NCBI GenBank assembly: GCA_019359215.1
Contig: JAHHHS010000038.1
Location: forward strand, 1 to 64,000
Length of the DNA: 64,000 bases
Origin: Nostoc indistinguendum CM1-VF10
GTDB lineage: Bacteria; Cyanobacteriota; Cyanobacteriia; Cyanobacteriales; Nostocaceae
Direction: 5' to 3'
The notes under the pieces were generated by a model. That model made no database searches, was not told the DNA's origin, and worked only from the letters and a program-made list of their open reading frames with translations. Positions 26,601 through 38,400 of this stretch are shown in pieces. Each line of letters starts with the position of its first letter. The stretch's first letter is position 1. Both the position numbers and the translations under genes were made by a program.

Positions 26601-28262
26601 ACCCCCATAGAAAAGCAGTTAGCAGAAATTTGGATGCAAGTGCTAGGTTTAAAACAGGTAGGTGTCAATGACAATTTCTTTGAATTGGGTGGAGATTCTA
26701 TTCTCAGCCTTCAGGTGATAGCTAAGGCTAACCAAGTAGGGCTGCATTTTACTCCTAAGCAGATGTTTCAACATCAGACGATTGCCCAATTAGCAACGGT
26801 TGCTAATGTTAAGTCTAATAATTCATCCCAACAGGGTATAATTACTGGAAAAGTTTCACTAACACCAATTCAATACTGGTTTTTTGAGCAAAATTTACCA
26901 GAGCCGCATCACTGGAATCAATCTGTGTTGCTAGAAGTGCAAGAGCCACTTGACCCTGCGTTAGTAAAGCAAGCATTAAAGTCATTATTGATACACCATG
27001 ATGCACTTCGGCTGCTTTTTAGAGAAGAGGATATGGGCTGGCAAGCTGCGATCGCTCCTCCTAATGACGAAATATCATTAACATGGCTAGATTTATCAGT
27101 CCTTTCTTCTCAACAGCAAGAAACTATGTTAGTAGATACTGCTAACAAACTACAAAGCAGTCTAAATTTGGCAGACGGGCCATTGCTACAGGTAGCTTAC
27201 TTCGACTTTGGCATCAATAAACCTGGTCGTTTGCTTTGGGTAATCCACCACTTAGCTGTAGATGGCGTTTCATGGCGCATCTTGATTGAAGATTTCCAGA
27301 CTGCATACCAGCTACTGAATAAAGGTGAAACTATACAACTACCAGCTAAAACTACTTCCTTTAAACACTGGTCAGAACAATTGCAAAATTATGCTCAGTT
27401 ACCGAATGTGCAGTCACAATTAGATTACTGGTGTAATAGTGTAGACCAATCTGTCAAACCGATCGCTGTTGACTTTCCTCAAGGAAATAACACCGAAGCA
27501 TCAGTTCGCAGCATTTCGGTCAACCTTTCTGTAGAAGAGACGCAAGCTTTACTACAAGATGTGCCTAATATTTATCGCACTCAAATCAATAATGTCTTGC
27601 TGGCTGCATTAGGGCATACTTTTAAACAGTGGACAGACCAGTCTTCACTGCTGGTAGATTTAGAAGGTCACGGTCGAGAAGAAATTTTTGATGATATTGA
27701 TTTATCGCGTACATTAGGCTGGTTTACTACTATTTTTCCAGTTCTATTAGAAGTAGGAAATGCAAATAATCTGGGAGATACACTGCAAAATGTTAAAGAA
27801 CAAATGCGTCTTCTTCCCAATCGTGGCTTTGATTATGGTGTATTGCGTTATCTCAGCAACCAAACAGACATTATTGAGAAACTACAAGCACAGCCACAGC
27901 CGGAAGTTATTTTCAATTATTTGGGACAGTTTGACCAAATGCTGCCCCAGTTGTCTTTATTTAAACTTGCCAAAGAATCCACAGGTGCAACTCATAGCCC
28001 ACGAGGGAATCGGCGCTATTTGCTGGAAGTAGAAGGAATGGTGATTAATGCTCAACTACAGTTGCAATGGTCTTACAGCAGCAACTTACATCGCCAAGGA
28101 ACAGTAGAAACTCTAGCTTTAGTTATGGTTGAGGCATTGCGATCGCTAATTATCGACTGTCAAACGGCGGAAGTCAATAATTATACTCCAGAAGATTTTC
28201 CTGATGCGGATATCAGCCAAGACCAGCTCGATCAAGTTTTTGCAGAACTCGCTTTAGATTAA
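23676..28262 (+). CDS. NRPS: C-A(Ser)-T-E
   Basis: 1528 residues. The condensation domain (5-440) opens with YPLSPMQQGILFH, the style of domains that follow an epimerase, and has HHLLLDG. The adenylation domain (465-960) gives the code D-V-W-H-I-S-L-I-D-K, serine, the same as in the first NRPS. The carrier domain has Ser1008 in GGDSI. The epimerase (1065-1510) is canonical: HHLAVDGVSW from His1191, RTLGWFTTIFP and FNYLGQFD, so the residue should leave as D-Ser. One oddity is the A8 hinge motif, which reads FLRRIDYQVK where all sister domains read LGR-x-D-x-QVK. A G-to-R change there could slow the thiolation step. Confidence 0.93.
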   Translation: MKNIEKFYPLSPMQQGILFHTLYAPKSGVYVEQLSCDIQGDLNIVLFQQAWQKLVEKHSILRTSFIWEGIKEPVQVVHKQVELPWQQQDLSKLELIEQQEHIEADLVAEREKGFEISQAPLMRLKLLQLAEKHYKFIWTHHHLLLDGWSSSLLLQELFTCYQVLNQGEGIQLQNPRPYRDYIAWLQKQNLSSAEIFWKKYLKDFTTVTSVGVEQNLSNQISENKNYITQILRLSITKTTSLQSLARQQQLTLNTILQGAWAILLSRYSGENDIVFGGVVSGRPTNLAGVESMVGVFINTLPVRVSINPKESLIPWLKQLQIQQNEVRQYEYTPLIEIQKWSEIPTGQPLFESILNFQNYPINSSLQTPIDNVKIFNINSFIHPHYPLNVSVQVDSKLSLEIFYNSLHFDDDKIARMLGHLQTLILSMVDNHQQCLGELPLLTATERYQLLEEWNNTRVDYPQNQCIHQLFEAQVEKTPDAVAVVFENQQLTYRELNAKANQIAHYLQKLGVGKEVLVGICIERSLEMVIGLLGIFKAGGAYVPLDPTYPQERLAFMLENSQVTVLLTQKHLLESLPAHQAKTIYLDSNWEVIAQETTENPVHSITPENLAYVIYTSGSTGKPKGAMNTHQAICNRLLWMQDYCQLTTADRVLQKTPFSFDVSVWEFFLPLLVGARLIVAQPQGHRDTNYLVNVITQQQITTVHFVPSMLQVFLEQPGIEKCKCIKRVICSGEALPIELEKRFFQRLDAELHNLYGPTEAAIDVTFWKCEHYSSSATVPIGRPIANTQIYLLDRDLNPVPIGVPGELYIGGVGLAKGYLNNPELTTEKFIPHPFNNKPGARLYKTGDLARYLPDGNIEFLRRIDYQVKIRGFRIELGEIEAVLNQHPAVRETVVTAQLDELRHQRLIAYVVANHPFLHINQLRSFLQEKLPEYMLPSAFVMLKAMPLTPNGKLDRRALPAPDQQRPQLQSAFLAPQTPIEKQLAEIWMQVLGLKQVGVNDNFFELGGDSILSLQVIAKANQVGLHFTPKQMFQHQTIAQLATVANVKSNNSSQQGIITGKVSLTPIQYWFFEQNLPEPHHWNQSVLLEVQEPLDPALVKQALKSLLIHHDALRLLFREEDMGWQAAIAPPNDEISLTWLDLSVLSSQQQETMLVDTANKLQSSLNLADGPLLQVAYFDFGINKPGRLLWVIHHLAVDGVSWRILIEDFQTAYQLLNKGETIQLPAKTTSFKHWSEQLQNYAQLPNVQSQLDYWCNSVDQSVKPIAVDFPQGNNTEASVRSISVNLSVEETQALLQDVPNIYRTQINNVLLAALGHTFKQWTDQSSLLVDLEGHGREEIFDDIDLSRTLGWFTTIFPVLLEVGNANNLGDTLQNVKEQMRLLPNRGFDYGVLRYLSNQTDIIEKLQAQPQPEVIFNYLGQFDQMLPQLSLFKLAKESTGATHSPRGNRRYLLEVEGMVINAQLQLQWSYSSNLHRQGTVETLALVMVEALRSLIIDCQTAEVNNYTPEDFPDADISQDQLDQVFAELALD

Positions 28263-28276
28263 TAACAAAATCACCT

Positions 28277-31200
28277 GTGAACAAGAAGAACATTGAATCC
28301 ATTTATCCACTATCGCCGTCCCAACTGGGGATGCTGTTCAATACTGTGTCTGCTACTGATAACTCAGGCATTTATGTTGAACAATTAAGTTGTACCTTAA
28401 ATGGCAATTTGAATTTGTCAGCTTTTAAGCAATCTTGGCAACGAGTAGTAGCACGTTACTCAGTTTTAAGAACAGCTTTTGTCTGGAAAACCCAAGATGA
28501 ACCAAGGCAAGTTGTACTGCGTCAGGTGGAAGTTAATTTCAATTATCAAGACTGGCGAGGAATAGAATCAACTTTACAGCAACAGCAGTTAGAGGAATTC
28601 TTGAAAACAGACCGCGAACAGGGTTTTAATTTATCTAAACCTCCGATTATGCGGTTAGCTCTGTTGCATTTTAGCGATAATAGCTATCACTTTGTGTGGA
28701 GCCATCATCATATTTTGATAGATGGGTGGTGTCTGTTTATTCTATTCAAAGAATTATTATCTTTTTATCAGGCAATAGCCAAAAATCAAGATTTACATAT
28801 TCAACCTAGCCGTCCTTATCAGGACTATATTAACTGGCTCAAACAGCAAGATTTAGAAAAAGCAAATACTTTTTGGCAACAGACACTACAAAGTTTTACC
28901 CAACCTACAGCTTTAGGTTTACCAGATGCACCAAAAGCTTATTCAGAATCGGCAGAATGTTATGGCAAACAAGAAGCTTCATTGTCAACTGCGACTACAG
29001 CCGCCTTACAATCGTTAGTTAAACAAAATAGAGTTACTTTTAACACCTTAATTCAAGGAATTTGGGCTTTATTACTTAATCGCTATAGTAATCATCAAGA
29101 TGTAGTTTTTGGTATTACTGTTTCTGGCCGTCCAGTGGATTTAGTGGGAAGTGAATCGATGATTGGTTTATTCATCAATACTTTACCACTAAGGATTCAG
29201 GTTACTCCTAATACTTCGCTTTGGTCATGGCTACAAAATATCTATGCTCATAATTTAGAACTGCGAGAATACGAACATAGTTCTACAGGGCAAATATACC
29301 AATGTAGTGAAATACCGGGGGGAGTTCCTTTATATGAAAGCTTACTTGTATTTGAAAACTATCCTATTGATTACTCTATTCTCCAATCGCCTGACTTAAA
29401 TATTCATATCTCTAATATTTGTTCACAAGGCGCACAAACTCAATATCCACTAACTATACTAGTCAGCATTAATTTAGAATGCCAATTTTCGTTAATTTAC
29501 GATTATCGGCGTTTTGACAATGCAAATATTTCTCTGATTTTAGAACACTTGATGACTTTGCTACAACTTATTGCTAATAATCCAGAAATAAACCTGGAAA
29601 AGCTATTAGAAAAAATTCCTGATGGACAAATTCCCCGTGTTAGACATCTCTTAAAAAAAGAACAGAAAACCTTAAATAAAATTATTTCCACACCTCAAAC
29701 TCCTGTAGAAGAAATTCTCAGCAAAATCTGGACTGAGATTCTAGGATTGGAACAAGTTGATATTCATGATAATTTCTTTGATTTGGGTGGACATTCTTTA
29801 TTAGCTACACAAGTAATCTCCCAATTACGCCGAGTTTTTCAACTAGAATTACCCCTTGGTCAGCTTTTTGAAGCTCCTAGTATAGCAGGATTAGCAAAGT
29901 TAATTGAGAACGCTCAACAAATAGAACCTAATCTTAAATTTTCTCCTCTGGTTGCTGTAAATCGAACTGATAGATTACCCCTATCATTCGCTCAAGAAAG
30001 ATTATGGTTTTTAGCGCAATTACAGCCAGATCATGCAACTTACAATGAGTTATTTGCACTACGATTAGTTGGTAGGCTAAATATAGAAGCCCTAGAGCAA
30101 AGCCTGAATGAAATTGTCCGTCGCCATGAAGCTTTACGTTGTAGTTTTTATACCGATAAAAATGGACAACCATTTCAGGCGATCGCATCAACTCTCAATG
30201 TAAAATTGTCAATATTAGATTTGAGCCATCTATCAAGAGCTGAACAAGAAGTTAAAGTTCAGCATATGATCAGTCAAGAATATCACAACCCTTTTGACTT
30301 ATCTCAAGTACCGTTACTGCGATGCACGCTTCTTCGCACCCATGAGCAAGAGCATATCGTATTATTTAGCATTCACCATATAGTTTTTGATGGCTGGTCA
30401 ACGGGTGTATTAATTCGGGAGTTAGCAGCACTTTACACCGACTTTAATGCTGGGGAACCTTCTTCTTTACCAGCATTACCCATTCAGTATGCAGACTTTG
30501 TAGTTTGGCAACGTCAACACTTGCAAGGTGAAAGGTTAGAAGGTTTGCTAACCTACTGGAAGCAACAATTAGCAAACCTACCTGTACTGCAACTACCCAC
30601 AACTCGTCCCCGTGCTGAAGTGAAAACTAACCGGGGTGCTAGTCATAGTTTTGTCATACCTACGACAATATCACAACAATTACAACAGTTGTCCCGACAA
30701 GCAGGTGTAACCTTATTTATGACACTGCTGGCGAGTTTTCAAATCTTAATGCAACGCTATAGCAAGCAAGATGATATTGTTGTTGGTACTGATGTTGCCA
30801 ACCGCAATCGAGCAGAAATTGAACAATTAATTGGCTTCTTCGTTAACTTATTAGTCTTACGCACTGATTTAAGCGGAAATCCCACCTTTTTAGAGTTATT
30901 GCAACGTGTTCGCACACAAACATTAGCAGCTTATGCTCATCAAGACTTACCATTTGACGAATTAGTTAGAGAATTACGGCCAGAACGCCATTTAAGTAAT
31001 ACAGTCCCATTATTCCAGGTATTATTTGTCCTGCAAAATACACCGACATCAACCTTAGAATTACCAGAAATCACCTTAAATATAATAAAATTAGAAAGTA
31101 AAACAGCTAAATTTGATTTAGCCTTATTTCTCACGGAAACTGAGCAAGGTATAGAAGGTAAATGGCAATATAACGCTGATTTATTTACCCCAGATACTAT

Positions 31201-32374
31201 CACTTGGTTGACAAATCACTGGCAAACATTAAACAACAGCATTGTGGCTCAACCTCAAAGTCGCATCAATATATTAGAAATGCTCACAAAAGCAGAAAAG
31301 AGACAACAAACTATGCAACAACAGGAGCGTAAAGCCGCTAAAAGACAAAAGTTTATGACTATTGCTCCTAAAGCAGTGAGCTTGTCAGTAGAGCAATTAA
31401 TTAAAACAGATTATCTGCAAGAGGGGCAAAAATTTCCACTCGTGATTCAGCCTAATATTGCAGAAATTGATTTAATATCTTGGGCTGCAAATAATCGAGA
31501 TTATCTGGAAACAGAATTATTCAAGCATGGAGCGATTTTATTTAGAGGTTTTAATGTAAAATCAGTTTCAGAGTTTGAAAATTTTGCTCAAACAATTTGT
31601 CCAAAACTATTTGCTGAATATGGCGACTTACCCCGCACTGGAGAAGGTGGCAAAGTTTATGGTTCTACTCCTTACCCGGCGGATAAAGCGATACTGTTTC
31701 ACAATGAAAGCTCTCATTTACATTGCTTCCCCTTAAAGATTTGGTTTTACTGTGTTCAAGCTGCTAATGAAGGTGGAGAAACTCCAATTATTGACTGTAG
31801 AAAAGCTTATCAATTGCTCAGTCCCCAGTTACGAGAAAAACTAGCTACCAAACAACTAATGTACGTCAGAAATTTCGCTGAAGGTTTAGATGTTAGTTGG
31901 CAAAACTTTTTTCAAACCACAGATAAAAATGAAGTGGAAAATTACTGTCGTCAAGCCGGAATTGAGTTTATATGGTATGATAAAAATGGTTTAGTGACTC
32001 GACAAAATCGCCCAGCTTTAGCAGTACATCCTAAAACTGACGAACCTGTATTTTTTAACCAAATTCAATTACACCATATCTCATATTTAGATACAGACGT
32101 TAGAGAATCGCTGCTATCAATATTTGGTGAGTCAAAATTACCCCGTAATGTTTACTTTGGTGATGCTACACCAATTACAGAAGACGAAATTGCCGAAATT
32201 GATGCAGTATATCAGCGATCACACATTAGTTTTCCCTGGCAAAAAGGTGACATAATTATGCTAGATAATATGCTAGCTGCTCACGGCAGAAACCCCTTTG
32301 TTGGACAACGTAAAATTGTTGTTGCAATGGGGGAAATGACTAATAGTAAAGATATTAATACTCCTAAAAATTAA
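28277..32374 (+). CDS. NRPS without adenylation domain, fused to a beta-hydroxylase: C-T-C-TauD
   Basis: 1365 residues, GTG start only 15 bases after the previous stop. Domain order: condensation of the post-epimerase style (5-440, HHILIDG), carrier (475-545, Ser507 in GGHSL), a second condensation domain (560-1000, HHIVFDG from His700), then a TauD/SyrP-like Fe(II)/2-oxoglutarate oxygenase (1050-1355) with His1142-x-Glu1144 in FHNESSH and distal His1336 in AAHGRNPF. There is no adenylation domain: only about 35 residues separate the first C from T. The C-TauD end abuts the next protein, which begins with an interface-like domain and an Asp-type A domain. The hydroxylase therefore most likely acts on carrier-bound Asp to give beta-hydroxyaspartate. 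How Ser507 is loaded is unknown. Confidence 0.92.
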   Translation: MNKKNIESIYPLSPSQLGMLFNTVSATDNSGIYVEQLSCTLNGNLNLSAFKQSWQRVVARYSVLRTAFVWKTQDEPRQVVLRQVEVNFNYQDWRGIESTLQQQQLEEFLKTDREQGFNLSKPPIMRLALLHFSDNSYHFVWSHHHILIDGWCLFILFKELLSFYQAIAKNQDLHIQPSRPYQDYINWLKQQDLEKANTFWQQTLQSFTQPTALGLPDAPKAYSESAECYGKQEASLSTATTAALQSLVKQNRVTFNTLIQGIWALLLNRYSNHQDVVFGITVSGRPVDLVGSESMIGLFINTLPLRIQVTPNTSLWSWLQNIYAHNLELREYEHSSTGQIYQCSEIPGGVPLYESLLVFENYPIDYSILQSPDLNIHISNICSQGAQTQYPLTILVSINLECQFSLIYDYRRFDNANISLILEHLMTLLQLIANNPEINLEKLLEKIPDGQIPRVRHLLKKEQKTLNKIISTPQTPVEEILSKIWTEILGLEQVDIHDNFFDLGGHSLLATQVISQLRRVFQLELPLGQLFEAPSIAGLAKLIENAQQIEPNLKFSPLVAVNRTDRLPLSFAQERLWFLAQLQPDHATYNELFALRLVGRLNIEALEQSLNEIVRRHEALRCSFYTDKNGQPFQAIASTLNVKLSILDLSHLSRAEQEVKVQHMISQEYHNPFDLSQVPLLRCTLLRTHEQEHIVLFSIHHIVFDGWSTGVLIRELAALYTDFNAGEPSSLPALPIQYADFVVWQRQHLQGERLEGLLTYWKQQLANLPVLQLPTTRPRAEVKTNRGASHSFVIPTTISQQLQQLSRQAGVTLFMTLLASFQILMQRYSKQDDIVVGTDVANRNRAEIEQLIGFFVNLLVLRTDLSGNPTFLELLQRVRTQTLAAYAHQDLPFDELVRELRPERHLSNTVPLFQVLFVLQNTPTSTLELPEITLNIIKLESKTAKFDLALFLTETEQGIEGKWQYNADLFTPDTITWLTNHWQTLNNSIVAQPQSRINILEMLTKAEKRQQTMQQQERKAAKRQKFMTIAPKAVSLSVEQLIKTDYLQEGQKFPLVIQPNIAEIDLISWAANNRDYLETELFKHGAILFRGFNVKSVSEFENFAQTICPKLFAEYGDLPRTGEGGKVYGSTPYPADKAILFHNESSHLHCFPLKIWFYCVQAANEGGETPIIDCRKAYQLLSPQLREKLATKQLMYVRNFAEGLDVSWQNFFQTTDKNEVENYCRQAGIEFIWYDKNGLVTRQNRPALAVHPKTDEPVFFNQIQLHHISYLDTDVRESLLSIFGESKLPRNVYFGDATPITEDEIAEIDAVYQRSHISFPWQKGDIIMLDNMLAAHGRNPFVGQRKIVVAMGEMTNSKDINTPKN

Positions 32375-32425
32375 TACTCTGTATTTACTCCGCGCCCCTT
32401 CGCGTTTAAAAAACTCTTACTCAAT

Positions 32426-35400
32426 ATGCAAACAGAAACTATTAGCGGCTTTCGGCTCTCACCTCAACAAAAAAGACTGTGGAATTTACAACAACATAGT
32501 TCTGCTTTTTGCTCACAAGCTAGTATTTTGATTGAAGGTAATCTTCAACCAGAGATACTACAAAAAGCTATTGAACAAATTGTCAATAGTCATGACATAC
32601 TCAGAACAAGTTTTTATCGGCCACCTGGAGTTAAAAATCCAGTCATGGCTATTGCTGATAAAACTTCATTTAACTGGGAATATCTAGATTTAAGTGAGGC
32701 TCCACAAGAAGATACCCCTCGTAAAATTCAAGAATTATTCTGGGAAGCGAGACAACAATATCAACTTTCAACTCAAACCTCGCCACTGCGTTTATATTTA
32801 ATCAGGCTGTCACACAGCCAGCATATTTTAATTGTTTCTCTACCTGCATTATGTGCTGATATTAAAACAATCAAAAATTTAGTTAATCAAATTAATCAAG
32901 CCCACACTCAACACTGCCAAGGAAAAGCATTTAGTGCAGAGTATTTACAGTATGCTCAATTTTCTGAATGGCAGAATCAATTACTAGAAGAAGAAGATGC
33001 AGAGGAAGCTCAAGAATATTGGCAGCAGCAAAGAATAAACTCTTTATCAGCCTTAAAATTATCTAATGAGCGGCAAGGTAAGAGTGAGCAATTCATATTT
33101 GATAATCATCAATTAGCTATTAGCCAAGAATTATTTGATAAAATTCATTACTTTGCCCAAAAGTATAATACAACGCCTGATGTTATCTTACTAGCCTGTT
33201 GGCAAATACTGATTTGGCGGCTCACAGGAGAGTCAGAAATAGTCATTGGTACAGCAAGCGATCGCCGTGACTATGAAGAACTTCATGATACATTAGGATT
33301 GTTAGCAACTTGGCTACCAATTAAAATTAAATTTACACCTAATTTAAATTTTATAGAATTATTAGCAGCAGTAGCACAAACATTAAAAAATGCTACTGAA
33401 TGGCAAGACTATTTTGTACCTGAAGTTGTAGAGCAAGATAACTTTATAGCTTTTCCTATTGGCTTTGAATTTGCAAACATTTATGAAACTAAATCTGATA
33501 ATACAGAATTAACATTTGTTTTACAGAACATCTACAGCTTTATTGAACCTTTTAAAGTAAAACTGACTTGCTTACAGCGAAACAATGGCTTAGTGGCAGA
33601 GTATTACTACGATATAAATTACTTTTCTAAAGAAACAATTCAACGTCTAGCAAAAAATTTTCAAACATTATTGATAAATCTTATCAATAATTCAGACACA
33701 CGTATTAGTCAATTAGGAATAATCAGTGCCAGCGATCGCCAACAATTATTAGTTGAGTTTAACCAAACCAAGGCTGATTACCAGCATAATAAATGTATTC
33801 ATCAGTTATTTGAAGAACAGGTAGAAAAAACACCTGATGCTGTTGCTGTCGTCTTTGAAAATCAACAAATTACATACCGTGGATTAAACAGGAAAGCTAA
33901 TCAATTAGCCAACGACTTACAAAAGTTGGAAGTTAAACCAGAAACAGTAGTAGGAATTTGTGTCGAGAGAAATCCTAAATTCATTATATCCTTATTAGCT
34001 GTTCTCAAAGCTGGCGGTGCGTACCTTCCACTCGACCCCGCTCTTCCCCAAGAAGCGTTACAGTTTCGCTTACAAGATGCTCAAGCATCGGTGTTAATTA
34101 GGGAACAGGAAACGGGGAACAGCGAACAGTTTTTAAACATTACAGAAGTAAATCTAGCTTCTGATTGGGAAAGAATTTCTCAGGAAAGTCCAGAAAACCT
34201 AATAAATAACACCAAGCCAGAAAATTTAGTTTATGTAATCTATACTTCTGGTTCTACTGGTAAGCCTAAAGGCGTTGCGGTTGAACATCAACAACTGCTG
34301 AATTACCTGTATGGAATTTTGCCAAAACTGCAACTTCCAGCTAATGCTAGTTACGCCAGCGTTTCCACCTTCGCCGCAGATTTAGGTAATACGGTCATTT
34401 TCCCCTGTTTGTCTAGTGGCGGATGTCTGCATATCGTATCTTGGCAACGTGCATCAGATCCGGCTGCATTAGCTAATTATTTCCGTCGTCATCCTATCGA
34501 CTGCTTGAAAATAGTTCCCTCTCATTTATCAGCTTTGTTAAGTTCTGAGTGTTGGGAGATTGTACCCCGTCAGTTACTAATTCTTGGTGGTGAAGCAGCT
34601 GATTGGGATTTGATTGAGAAAATAGAAAAGAATGTACCTAATTGTCGAATTCTCAATCACTACGGCCCCACAGAAACAACCGTTGGCGTACTGACTTACT
34701 TCGTAGGAGAAAAAATTCAGGATACTGCAACAGTTCCCATCGGTAAACCAATAGCTAACACCCAAGTTTATGTATTAGATGCAAATCTGCAACCAGTTCC
34801 TTTAGGGGTAGCGGGAGAACTGTATATTGGTGGTGACTCCCTAGCACGGGGATATTTAAATCAACCTGAATTAACTGCGGAAAGATTTATTAATAATCCC
34901 TTCAGTGATGGTGAGGAGCGATTGTACAAAACAGGCGATCGCGTCCGTTATCTATCGGATGGTAATTTAGAATTTCTAGGTCGTCTCGACGATCAGGTAA
35001 AAATTAGAGGCTATCGCATTGAATTAGGCGAAATCTCCACAGCCTTGAATCAACACCCAGCAGTCAGGGAAAGTTTAGTTATTGCTAGGGAAGAGACATC
35101 AACAGAAAAGCATCTTGTCGCCTACATAGTCCCTACATCTGTTTTAGTATCGGATCATGACTTCCGCGACTTCCTGAAAGCAAAGTTGCCGGAGTATATG
35201 ATCCCTACATTCTTTGTCATTCTCAAAGCATTACCTCTCACCGCTAACGGTAAATTAGATCGAAATGCTTTACCTGCACCAGAAGAAGTAGTCAGTAGAG
35301 AAACAACCTTTATTGCTCCTCGTACCCCTGTAGAAGAAGTATTAGCAGGTATTTGGGCGCAATTGTTGGGTATACCACAGGTAAGTATTGATGATAATTT

Positions 35401-38400
35401 CTTTGACTTAGGTGGACACTCCCTACTTGCTACTCAAGTAATTTCCCGCATCCGCACCACCTTTTGTGTAGAAATTCCCTTGCTGCAACTGTTTGAATCT
35501 GCAAATTTAGCAGCACTAGCGGCGCAGATTGAAATAGCAATGCGGGGTGAACAACAGAAAATTAAAACCATTACTCCTGTTTCTAGAGATAAAAATCTCC
35601 CCCTCTCTTTTGCTCAACAAAGACTGTGGTTTTTTGACCAGTTTGAACCAGGAAGCTCATCATATAATCTGCCGAGAACCATTCGTTTACAGGGGAAACT
35701 GAACATTGATGCACTTTCAGCCAGCCTGAACGAGATTATCAAACGACATGAAATTTTGCGGACAAGTTTTGCAATATCTGATGGACAACCAATCCAGGTA
35801 ATTTTTCCCTCGGTCAACTTAGAATTACCAGTTGTAGATTTACAATATATTCCCCAAGAACATCGAGAAGTAGAGCTTTACCGCCTAGCCAAAGAAGAAG
35901 CACAAACGGGATTTGACCTGACACAAGCACCATTATTACGGGTAAAACTTCTACGATTAGATGGAAAAGACCATGTAATTTTGCTCACTTTTCACCATAT
36001 TGTTTCTGATGGTTGGTCAACGGATATATTGGTTCGGGAAGTAGCCACAGTGTATACAGCTTTCTGTGCTGGTAGACCTTCTTCTTTACCACAATTACCT
36101 ATACAATATGCAGACTTTGCGGTTTGGCAACGACAATGGTTAGAAGGAGAAGCATTAAATAATCAACTTGCTTATTGGCAGAAGCAACTATCTGGTAAAC
36201 TCCCTATATTACAACTACCTACTGACCGTCCTCGTCCCACAGTTCAAACTTATGCTGGGAAAACTCTATCATTTGTATTGCCCATAAGATTAAGTAAAGG
36301 ATTAAAAACTCTGTCAAAACAAGAAAGTGTCACTTTATTTATGACACTGTTGGCAGCGTTTAAAACCTTACTATATCGCTACACAAATCAGACCGATATT
36401 TTAATTGGTTCGCCTGTTGCTAACAGAAACAGAGCAGAAATTGAAAATTTAATTGGCTTCTTTGTTAATACTTTGGTATTACGAAGTAACCTATCTGGTA
36501 ATCCTAGTTTTCGTGATTTGCTCAAACAAGTGCGAGAAGTTGCACTAGAGGCTTATGCTCATCAAGATTTGCCATTTGAAAAGTTGGTAGAAGAAATCCA
36601 ACTAGAACGCAATTTAAGCCATAATCCTCTTTTCCAGGTAATGTTTGTCCTGCAAAATGCACCAATAAGACAATTAGAATTGCCTGGATTAATGGTAGAA
36701 CCTCTAGAAAATAAAGGCACAACAGCTAAGTTTGACCTAAGTTTAGTTATAGAAGATGTAGAGCAGGGATTAATTGTTAATTTTGAATACAATACAGATT
36801 TGTTTGATGAAATAACGATTTCACGTTTAGCTGCAAACTTTGAAGTTTTGCTAACAGGAATTGTTACTAATCCTCAGCAGCATCTTTGGGAGTTGCCTTT
36901 ATTAACCGCTACTGAAACACAGCAGTTATTAGAGTGGAGTCAGGGTGAAATTAGTTTACAACCGGAATTATGTTTGCATCAAATATTTGAAGCACAGGTA
37001 GAGAAAAACCCTGATGCTATAGCAGTAGTATTTGAAAATGAATATTTAACCTATAAAGAACTTAATCAAAGAGCCAATCAACTCGCTCATTACTTGCAAA
37101 AACAGGGAGTAAAAAAAGAGGTATTAGTGGGGATTTGTGTAGAGCGATCGCTCTACATGGTCATTAGCATCATAGCAATACTCAAAGCAGGCGGTGCATA
37201 CGTCCCCCTAGACACAGCCTATCCAAAAGAACGGTTAGGTTATATGTTGGCAGATGCCCAAATTTCGGTACTATTAACCCAAAAACATCTATTAGAAACA
37301 TTACCCCCACACAACGCTCAGACTGTATATCTAGACTCTGAAGAAAACTTATTCATCACCCAAAGCACCGCTAACCCCATTAGTCAATCCGCACCAGATA
37401 ACTTAGCTTATGTAATTTACACCTCTGGTTCTACAGGTCAACCCAAAGGTGTATTAATCAACCATAGTAATGTTGTCCGTTTGTTTACGGCGGTGCAACC
37501 TTGGTACAACTTCCATCAACAGGATGCCTGGACACTTTTCCACTCTTATGCTTTTGATTTCTCAGTTTGGGAAATTTGGGGTGCTTTACTGTATGGTGGA
37601 AAACTTGTCGTTGTACCTTACTGGGTGAGCAGATCCCCCGAAGCATTTTATGAATTACTCTCCCAAGAGCAAGTCACAGTTTTAAATCAAACTCCTTCAG
37701 CTTTTCGCCAACTCATTCAAGTAGAACAATCAGTTAGTGAACTTCCGACTTTAAAGTTACGTTTAGTCATCTTTGGTGGTGAAGCTTTAGATATCCAAAG
37801 TTTGCAGCCTTGGTTTGCTCGTCATGGAGATAAATCACCCCAATTGGTGAATATGTACGGGATTACAGAAACCACTGTCCATGTGACGTATCGACCGCTC
37901 ACTCTAGCTGATTTGCATACAACAGCCAGTGTGATTGGTAGACCGATTCCTGATTTACAAGTTTATCTGTTAGACAAAAATCAGCAATTAGTACCGATTG
38001 GTGTTCCTGGTGAAATGTATATTGGTGGTGCTGGTTTAGCTCGTGGTTATCTCAATCGACCTGATATTACCCAAGAACGGTTTATTGTTCATCCTTTGAG
38101 CAAGCAAGGCAAACTTTATAAATCTGGTGATTTAGCTCGTTATTTACCTAATGGTGATATTGAATATCTAGGACGCATTGACCATCAGGTGAAAATTCGC
38201 GGCTTCCGTATTGAATTAGGTGAAATTGAATCAGCCTTAAATCAGCATCCAGATGTACAAACAAATGTGGTGATAGCGCGGGAGGATAAACCAGGTGAGC
38301 AACGCTTGGTAGCTTATATAGTTAGCAAATCACTGCAAGACATTAATACTACTGAACTTCGCCACTTTTTAGCAGAGAAACTCCCTAATTATATGCTACC

